Shown: one piece after another, positions 1 to 7,086 of the stretch
How the letters are laid out: each line of letters begins with the position of its first letter
Numbering within the stretch: the stretch's first letter is position 1
NCBI GenBank assembly: GCA_016098155.1
Contig: JAAAJB010000809.1
Span: forward strand, 1 to 12,081
Length of the DNA: 12,081 nt
Origin: Actinomortierella ambigua
Taxonomy: Eukaryota > Mortierellomycota > Mortierellomycetes > Mortierellales > Mortierellaceae
Direction of reading: 5' to 3'
Notes under the pieces: model-generated
What the model was told of the DNA's origin: nothing
Databases searched by the model: none
What the model saw: only the letters and a program-made list of their open reading frames with translations
Translations under genes and position numbers: made by a program

Positions 1-130
1 GTGTTGCACGGGGGGGGGGGAGAAGGAATGGAGAAAGGGACTTCAGAAGGGGGGGAAAAAAGTACGCGTCGGGGAGGGGGTGCACGAGGAGGGGGTGAAG
101 GGACTCAAAGTGGGGCTGGCGTTTACATAG

Positions 131-168
131 CGTGGTGTGGTGTGGAGCGGTGTTGTGTGTGTGTGTGG
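131..168. repeat. GT-rich microsatellite
   Basis: Degenerate TGG/TGTG units run into a purer (GT)n tract around 152-168. It is simple-sequence DNA in a non-coding stretch. The small frames that cross it on both strands are products of the repeat. Confidence 0.75.
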
Positions 169-350
169 GCATGGGCAGGGAAGGAAAGGCAGCAAGCAGC
201 GCGCGCGTGGTTCCCATCCACCCCCACCTATCAATCCCACATCCCCTTCGCTCGCACAAAAAAGTTCTCACCTTCGCTGCACTACCTCGATGCCCCCCGT
301 CCCTCGGCCCCCGTCTCTGGATGTGGTGCAAGGGATACGGAGATGGAGGG

Positions 351-437
351 ACAGACGGACAAGCAGGCAGGCAGGTAAGCAGACAGACAGGCAGGCAGGC
401 AGGCACACAGACAGACAAACACACACAGACAGACAGC
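351..437. repeat. ACAG/GCAG tetranucleotide microsatellite
   Basis: Compound tetranucleotide array alternating CAGA, CAGG and CACA units for about 87 bp, with point interruptions. It creates Cys-Leu-Ser and Gln-Thr-Asp-Arg shadow peptides in several frames, which should not be read as genes. It lies well past the probable 3' end of the kinase transcript. Confidence 0.85.
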
Positions 438-580
438 CAATGGGTAGCAAAAGGCAGGGATCACGATCATAAAGGAGACGCCTGCAGCATGGTCGACAGG
501 TTAAGCAAAAAGAAAAAAAAAGTGACGCTGGAGATGAAGATCAACGTGAGGGACACATGCATGCGAAACCATGCATGAAC

Positions 581-595
581 TCTCTCTCTCTCTCT
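581..595. repeat. (TC)n dinucleotide tract
   Basis: Uninterrupted TC repeat, followed by about 170 bp of C/T-rich plus strand. It directly follows two copies of the self-complementary octamer CATGCATG (556-563 and 570-577). Confidence 0.7.
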
Positions 596-1124
596 GTCTT
601 TCTTTGGGGTATCGTGGTTTCCCCTCCTCCGACCCCCTCCCCTCTCCTCTCCCCCTTCTCCATCCTGTTGCTGCTGAGCAGAGTGCCCACTACTTCATCT
701 CCGTGCAAATCGCACACCCCTCTCCTCCCCTTTTGTCTATCAAACCCACACCTCCCCCCCCCCAACCTCTGAAAGGAGAGAGGTTAGGCCCAAAATAAAA
801 CGCCACAAAGACTCCCACGAGACATGGTCATAAAGACTCTTTGTGTTCCGTCCTACCACCATACCTGCGATGTGGAGGGGCCGCAGGACAATCCTTCGAA
901 AACATAGAGACAACAGAAAGCAACCATTCTGTTCTCTCACCCACACACGCGCACTCTTTCTCACTCTCCTGCTTCTTCTTATTGTATCCTTTGAGAGAGA
1001 CAGAGAGACTCGGTGGAGACCAAAAAAAAAAAATCGTCTAATAATTGTACAAGAAAAGAAAGTCTATGATCCCACTCCAACGTGAGCGACAAGAGTCGTC
1101 GTGATGAGGCTACACAAGCCTTGC

Positions 1125-4100
1125 TTAGATGGTACCATTCTGACCATCCAGCAAGGCTGGATTCCAAGCAACAGCCTTCTCGTACTCCAACTGCTGGATA
1201 CGATCGAGAAGCGCCTTGTTCTCGAGCCTCACGGCTGCCAGCGACTGCTCCATCCGCTTAAGCTTTGCCTCCAATGACACACCACCACCACCACCACCAC
1301 TACCACCGCTGCCACCCATGCCTGCAGAGGCGACAAAAGTTAGAGGACTTGTTACTGCCGTGAGCGAGTCTGATGCATCATGCGACGGCTTGCGCGGTTG
1401 ATGACTCGTGCTCTTGCGCTTGGACGAGCGCCGCCTCAGTTCGGGTTTCGGAGACGGATCTTGCTGCTGCTGCTGCTGTTGTTGTTGTTTTTGTTGTTGC
1501 TGTTGTTCATGGTGTTGACAGTATTCCTGGTCTATAGGAGGATACTCCTGCTGCTGCTGCATATGCTGCTCTTGCTTCACCTTCCCACGTTCCATACCCA
1601 TGACCTCTGCTTCTTCCGCCTTTACCTTCGCCACCCGTGTACCGCTGCCTTGCACTTGCGCTTGCCCACGACCCACGTCAACATCCTCGCAACGACAATG
1701 GGTCTGACAGCGTTCACAGATCGGTTGGTAGCTAAAATACAGGGCCGGCGTCGCTACTGGGAGCGAGCGGGCTACTTGCACCGCTTCTTCCGCTGTCAAC
1801 AGCCTCGTCAGCGACGACAACGGTGACGGTGACGGTGACGGTGACGGTGTCTTGGGTCCCAATTTTGTCAAAAACTCTTGATCCAAGGGCCGCCCCGTAC
1901 ACAAATTCAGCCCTTGCATCGGCTCCATCCCCTCCACCGCCACCGCCGCCCTGTTCTCTTTCTCAGAGCCTGCACCACACGAGAAGGGAGACGCTGCTGC
2001 CTGTACAGTCTTGCACGACCCTTGACGACCTGTTGTAGCTGTCGTTGTTGTCGACTCTGCTACATCACCAGCGATTGGCAGAAGAGCCCGGCCTGCTTTG
2101 TCCATCGGGTCCTCAACTGCGGCTGCGGCTGTGGCTGTGGCGGCTGTCTTGGGCATGGCGGGCGAGGGCAGAAGAACCTTGCGGATCAAATCAAAATCCA
2201 GAATCTCTCGCGCCGTTGGCCGCATGGCCGGGTCATCAGCCATCAGCCACAGCACAAATGCAGCCTCCTTGGGCCAGCGGCTCACAAACTCGGACGGTAG
2301 CTCACCGTTCCGTAATGTTCGCAGGACGGCATGGCGTTCCATCAGGGTCGAGAAGGGGTAATAGAGCTCGAAATAAATGATGCCTAACGAGTAGATGTCT
2401 GCCTTCTGATCGTAGCCTAGGTTTGGTCTTGCCAGTTGTTCCGGTGATGCATACTGGATGCGATGGATGGATGGAGGGACGAGAAGGGGGTACGAGGAGG
2501 AGGGGGAAGTGTGTATGTGTGTGTGGGGGGTGATCACGCCAAGGCAAAGTAGGGGGGGGGGATAAGTCAGTCTTGGGGGGTTAACAAACAGGTAAACGAG
2601 ATCAAGTTGAACAGTGCATTTGCATTTTGTGTCTTTTACCGTAACAGTTCCAATGGCGGTTGTGCGAGCCCGCGACGAGGCGGTCGTCACTAACATAATC
2701 AGTAATCAGTAACAAACAAAAAAAGGTTAGAGATATCTTATCCGTCGAAATCTTTTTGGGTGCATGCATCATGCAACAAAAAAATCAAAGACACAACTTG
2801 TGCATTTTCTCGACATACTGTTGGAACTTCTTCGACTAATGGGAGGTGTGTCATCTCGTTGTGGTTGTGGTTGTTGCTGTTGTTCTTGATCTTGGCTAGA
2901 TAACGAGGTGCCCCCTGTCAAGTTTGTCTGGCCAACACTGGTCGTGCCGGAGCCCGTTAGGCTACCATCCATATCCGTCACAAGTCCAAAGTCACCGATA
3001 ATGGGAATAAGCATCTCCACGTTCTGGAAGAGCACCTCCTGAACCTTTTCAATCGGTAGAGTCTCCATCAGCGATGGTGATGGTAGTCCGCCAAAGAATC
3101 CATGTTGTCCATGTTCGCGGGAGCCTCCATTGCTTCCAGTGTCCCACATTGCCAGCTGCTTACTCTCATCCTCTGCTTGGCTGCCGTTAGTGCTGCTGCC
3201 GTTGCTGTGTTGATAGCCAACGCTTTCTTGCAACAATTGCTCAAGGTCCATCCCTGGTGGAACACTAAGGAAAATGTTGCCTGGTTTGAGGTCGCGATGG
3301 ATCATATCCTGGTCATGGATATAGGCGACACCTTCCACGATGGCTCGAAAGATTGCCTGGTTTACAGCAGGGTCGACAAGGTCGTTGTTGTGGTGGCTGG
3401 GACTCTCCAAAGGCGAGCCGGGTGCGCTCTGCGCATGAGCGGTAGGCGATCCAATATCAATGCCCGACTTGGCCAACGAGGACAGCGTCCCAAAGCGATC
3501 GTTCCGAAGCTTTCCATGAGTAGACTTTGCTGTTGCAGTGGCTGGTGCTCGCGTCATCGACGCCATGCTGCTGCGCCGGACGGTCTCACCACGCTGATCA
3601 TTGCGGAACCGGAGATAGTCTTGCAGAGTTGTCTGACAGAGCTGCATCTGGATAAAAAGTGTCAACTCTCGTGTAAACAGAGGCTGCGGTTGCTGGCGAT
3701 GCTGTTGATGATGTCGTGATGGCAGCTGTCGTTGCGGGTGTTGCATCGGCTGGACCATCCTGTCGCCTGCCCAACTTTGATCAAATTTGATACCAAGAGG
3801 GTCGTTCGCCAAGTGGACATCTGGTCGAGGTGGATAAGAGGCCATCGCCTGTGTGTCAATTTCGTCGATCGAATCTAGATCCTGTTGTTGATGGTACGGA
3901 TGCTGGTGATGGCGCGAACGGCTGGAGCGTGAGCCAAGGCTGCTGTCGTTAAGTGACGAAGGGAGTGACCGCTGAATCTCCTCGATCGAAGATGATGTGC
4001 GAGAACTTGTGGCTAGCTTCCCGATGAAGGCGGAGTCGTGGTATTCATCGGCATCCTCTTCCTCTTCTACTTCTTCTTCCTCGTCTTCGTCCTGTTCCGA

Positions 4101-6539
4101 AGTATCGTCGGCTTCGGATCGACCCCAGGATGGCACACGACCCTCCATTTCTAAGGACACAGATGGCGACTTGTGGGAATGGTGATGCTTGTGGCCGGGC
4201 GATAGTGTGGAGAGAGGGGTTCGTCGCGGAATGTCCCTTCCAGTGACAGTCGAATTGGACTCTGTCTTTTCCATCTCGATCCCAGCTCCACCATCTTCCT
4301 CCTCAAAGCCAATGCTGAGGCTCATATCCTGATCCTCCGATCGACTCGAAAAGTCGAGAGACTGATCCGTTCCAAACACAATGCCCATCGAAAGCTCGTC
4401 CTGATAAGCGCTTTGAGAAGACTCGAACGAGTGTTCAAAAACACTAGACTTCCTCCCTTTCTTCCCTCTGTTGTCACTGCTGCTCCCGTGCCTACGCTCT
4501 TGCAATACTGGTCGGTGAAAAGGTCGGGCAGGTCGTGTGCTTGGATCGCCATCGCCTGTGGCATACGTCCCATCTTCGTACTCATCATCATCGTCGCCAT
4601 ACTCGTTCTCGTCATCGATAGCCTTCCCTGTCGATGAAAGCGGGTAATCGGCATGCTCAAGCCACGACGAGTAGTACCTGACGACGTTTTTGTGATCCAG
4701 ACGCGCCAAAAACTTGATCTCACGAAAGATTTTCTCGTACCGCATCTTGGCACCGCCTCGTAGGCGCACCTTCTTGATGGCATATTCGATCCCGTCCAGC
4801 TTGTTCCGCGCCTTGTACACACTGGCGAATCCTCCTCGCCCAAGTCGCTTAATCTCTACAAAGTCGTGCTTATACCGTGTTGGATCGTTATCAAACATAT
4901 CGCCAAATGAGAACGTACGCATCAGAGGTGCCGTCGTTGGGAATTCTGATAGATCCAAGGCAACATCGTTGAAGAGCGATGTTGCCATTGATGGGCTATG
5001 CAATTGTGCGAGGTGGTGGCGATGATGTGATGACGATGACTGCGCAGACATGGGTTCTGTCAGGCGTGCGTTGATCCGGCTAATGTCGGTGGCGTTGTTG
5101 CCATCGGACGTTGGTGTCGATGGAGGTGCCATGATCCGGCGACTCTCCAAAATGAGTTGTTCCTGCTTGATGGATGTGAGGGCTGACAACACCAATTGCC
5201 GAAAGGCTCGCTGGTAGGACGAACGCACAGCACTCATCTCCTCCAGATATTCCTCGTCGATGATACCCATGTTGCTCAGTGATTTGCAAATCTGGGTGAT
5301 GAGAAAATTATGAAAGCATAAAATTGGATTAGGGTCAAATCGGCGACACACACGTACACACTCTGCGCACCTGCACAGGTGTGGATCTGTACTCCATGAC
5401 ATTTGGCCACAGGAATCACCATACAACGTAGAATAGCTTGCGGTTACGCTCAGGACTTTGATCATACAGCAGGCAAAAGTTGTCTAGCAGTGAAACAAGC
5501 AATAGCCTGCCTTGGCGACGCTTGTTCTCCAAAATGCGTTCCTGGTCACGTCGGCGGTTCTTGGTCACGACTTGATAGCCGTTGTCCCGTAATCCGATCT
5601 GATCGGATTCTATCAATAATTGATTAAACAATAGCAGAGATCACGACCGTTAGAGGCATGCAAATTTGGTGGCAACAAGGACACATCCCTTATCCTCCTT
5701 TGCTTTTCGTCGTTACCATCAAACTCGTTGAGGCCAACAGACGTTGGGAATTGCTGCGCTGCTGTTCCAGAACCACTCGTCCCTTGACCAGTAGGATTGC
5801 GCAAAAATTCATCCTCCTCATCAAACCCCATGGGTGTCAGGAGGTAGTCGCCAAAGATCGGCTGATCGAACGGATACTGCTGTGCATCGGCATACTTTTT
5901 TCGAGAGTTCTGTCCGGTAATAGTCGCTGTGGTATGGGGAATACTACCACCGCCCGTCGTTTCCTCGTCACTAGAGGTATCCTCGCTGCGGTCCCACTTT
6001 TGGTCGAATTGATTGGTGAAGTAACTTCTTCGTGGCGCTGTACCCTTTTCTGTAAAGGCAGGGGTAGTGGAGGAAGATGCTGAAGACGCAAGTCGTGCTT
6101 TGTTGCTGGAAGATGAAGAGGCGGGGGAAGAAGAGGAGGAGGAAGAAAAGTCGTTATGGCTGGTGGTATGCCAGGGGAAGTGGTCGTCATTCTCATGGAG
6201 ATCCAACGCTCGCTGCCGGGCAGCGGCACCGAGGTCGTCCCCGTCTTCGTTCTCGTCGCTATTATTGTCGCTTTCATTGTAGCACCCTTGGCTCTCCACG
6301 GTCACATCAGCCAGCCCCTCGTCCGATTCCGAGTCTGAATGAAGGGTCATTACTGTGGCATTGCGAACCAGGCGCTGGGGCTGCACGATGTTGGCACTGG
6401 CCTCAGTCGCTTGCGGGAAAAGGGTGGATGGAGGCGGCTGGCGGAGAGGCGACCAAAACGACGAATTATCTCGTGGAGGTGGGCCTGTTTCTCGCAGTGG
6501 CCGCGGCCGGCTGGAATGTGCATTGGCCCTCCCAAACAT
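1125..6539 (-). CDS. HRI-type eIF2-alpha kinase, five exons, ~1619 aa
   Basis: Proposed exons, minus strand: 6539-5717, 5609-5425, 5291-2819, 2689-2640, 2453-1125. All phases close exactly. The protein is predicted to phosphorylate eIF2-alpha in the cytosol and so slow translation initiation under stress. Residues 1-304 are Ser/acid-rich. Residues 305-390 match the HRI N-terminal domain (LLLVSLL, then KLFYV joined across an intron to ICKSL). Kinase landmarks: glycine loop GRGGFASV 487-494, K509, E527, the eIF2-kinase hallmark FIQMQLC 882-888, HRD D1003, N1008, DFG D1103, GTVTYASPEQL 1174-1184, R1255; the domain ends near 1270. Insertions lie at about 549-878, 1012-1099 and 1106-1170. The tail has a Cys cluster (1423-1432), polyQ and a coiled coil (1571-1605). 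From memory, known HRIs are about 630-700 aa. No signal peptide or membrane segment is seen, which argues against PERK. HRI-like RNKLDG after the glycine loop and the N-terminal domain argue against GCN2. The exon 3 donor (GTATGT at 2818) is chosen over weaker GT sites nearby. The start is the first in-frame ATG after a stop; M64 is an alternative in better context. Confidence 0.9.
1281..1317. repeat. ACC/GGT trinucleotide repeat in kinase exon 5
   Basis: Imperfect ACC repeat on the plus strand. On the coding (minus) strand it encodes a Gly/Ser-rich linker (GGSGG followed by a Gly run) just before the C-terminal coiled coil. It would act as a flexible hinge between tail and coiled coil; that role is inferred. 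Confidence 0.8.
1461..1508. repeat. CAG/CAA polyglutamine repeat in kinase exon 5
   Basis: Mixed CTG/TTG triplets on the plus strand read as CAG and CAA on the coding strand. They give a polyQ run broken by one Lys, at about residues 1493-1508. A second, shorter CTG run near 1549-1563 encodes another Gln patch. The CAG/CAA mixture suggests the Gln run is kept as protein, rather than arising only by recent slippage of one triplet. Confidence 0.85.
1820..1850. repeat. GGTGAC hexanucleotide repeat in kinase exon 5
   Basis: About five near-perfect tandem GGTGAC units. On the coding strand they encode alternating Ser-Pro (SPSPSPSP) in the kinase C-terminal tail. The copy number is likely to vary between strains. 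Confidence 0.8.
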
Positions 6540-6718
6540 GCAGCAAGGATTGTTTGGAAGAGTACGGAGCAATTAACTGAGGGGACAGTGAGGGAAATGA
6601 GTAGCAATGCAGCGCCTTGAATCACGTTTGCAGTTTGGGGTAGAAGGGAATGGAGTAAGCGCTCATTGAATAATGGAAAAAGAGGCCGATTGGTGGGACG
6701 TGTCCAGAGTGTTGGCAT
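6350..6718 (-). other. Upstream ATG with 122-codon frame overlapping kinase start
   Basis: An ATG at 6718-6716 lies 179 nt upstream of the proposed kinase start. It opens a different frame that runs across that start and ends at 6350. If the transcript begins upstream of 6718, this uORF would compete with the kinase ATG. The context is weak (pyrimidine at -3). Nothing suggests the peptide itself is conserved, so this is a candidate regulatory uORF, not a gene. Confidence 0.25.
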
Positions 6719-7086
6719 GGGGTGACCAGAAATGGTGACTGATGATGAACCCGCTTTTTTTTTTTCTGTAGAACGAGCGAGTAAGAGTCGTCGTTTATCT
6801 CTGAATGCCCAGGAGAAGGGTGCACGACAGCCACAAATCCTCCTTTGCCACGTCCATACCTCTAAAGAGCGTGCTCTTCAATGCTGCAGCTGCCCCAAAG
6901 GTCCAACGATGACATTCCACAGATGTTCAGAGAGGGGCGTGAGGGGGAAAAGGGGGTGCGGCCCTGTGCGACCCATGCGTGCAGAGACAACAAGGCCCGT
7001 GTTGGATCTGACAGCTAATCTGCCAGACTGACGCACCCGAGATGTTGGTAGAAAGATTAAAAATGTATATTGAGCGTCGCTTTCTC
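6540..7086 (-). promoter_or_regulatory. Intergenic region: PWWP gene 3' flank, kinase leader/promoter
   Basis: 547 bp separate two co-oriented genes, so this DNA must hold the end of the PWWP transcript and the promoter/leader of the kinase gene. A minus-strand CCAAT box (ATTGG on the plus strand, 6689-6693) lies about 150 nt upstream of the kinase ATG. The minus strand reads CCCCTCAG just before the ATG, resembling a splice acceptor. However, a TAA follows in the kinase frame before the ATG, so no upstream exon can join there in frame. No convincing TATA box or canonical AATAAA is seen. Confidence 0.45.
6622..6666 (-). other. Short 14-codon uORF upstream of kinase start
   Basis: ATG at 6666-6664 followed by 13 more codons and TGA at 6624-6622. 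It ends 82 nt before the proposed kinase ATG. Context is weak. It is listed because eIF2 kinase and stress-response leaders often use uORFs; the transcription start is unknown, so it may not be in the mRNA. Confidence 0.25.

Larger units (their letters stand above)
1..1124. other. 3' flank of kinase gene; microsatellite-rich, no gene seen
   Basis: I see no supportable gene here. The open frames on both strands are short and made of repeat translations (Cys-Leu-Ser, Thr-Asp-Arg or Pro-Ser runs). The part nearest 1124 should hold the 3' UTR of the minus-strand kinase gene. Read on the minus strand, an AATAAG hexamer lies at 983-978, a possible variant polyadenylation signal about 140 nt past the stop. 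A T-rich run (an A run on the plus strand) lies near 1021-1033. An AATAAA at 793-798 is on the plus strand and so has the wrong orientation for this gene. The rest is GT-rich, CAGA-type, CT and pyrimidine-rich low-complexity DNA. Confidence 0.6.

Noticed and set aside
268..470. Cys/Leu/Ser-rich small frames on the minus strand that look like a Cys-repeat peptide
   Set aside because: They are direct translations of the ACAG/GCAG microsatellite in different frames, with no splice or start context.
1380..1826. 148-codon plus-strand frame with a Leu-rich run resembling a membrane helix
   Set aside because: It is antisense to the kinase C-terminal tail. The Leu run is the complement of the polyQ (CAG/CAA) repeat.
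2769..2818. Reading the kinase exon 3 through to the stop at 2769 as the true end of a separate gene
   Set aside because: It would leave a kinase without its activation segment and C-lobe, while the following exons supply exactly those parts. A GTATGT donor sits at 2818 and a GTTAG acceptor at 2690.
3102..3719. 205-codon plus-strand frame with hydrophobic start
   Set aside because: It lies antisense to the kinase catalytic exon, which carries clear conserved motifs (HRD, DFG) on the other strand.
1125..6539. Assignment of the kinase as PERK or GCN2
   Set aside because: No signal peptide, luminal domain or membrane segment (PERK), and no RWD, pseudokinase or HisRS-like domain (GCN2). The N-terminal domain and the RNKLDG motif fit HRI.
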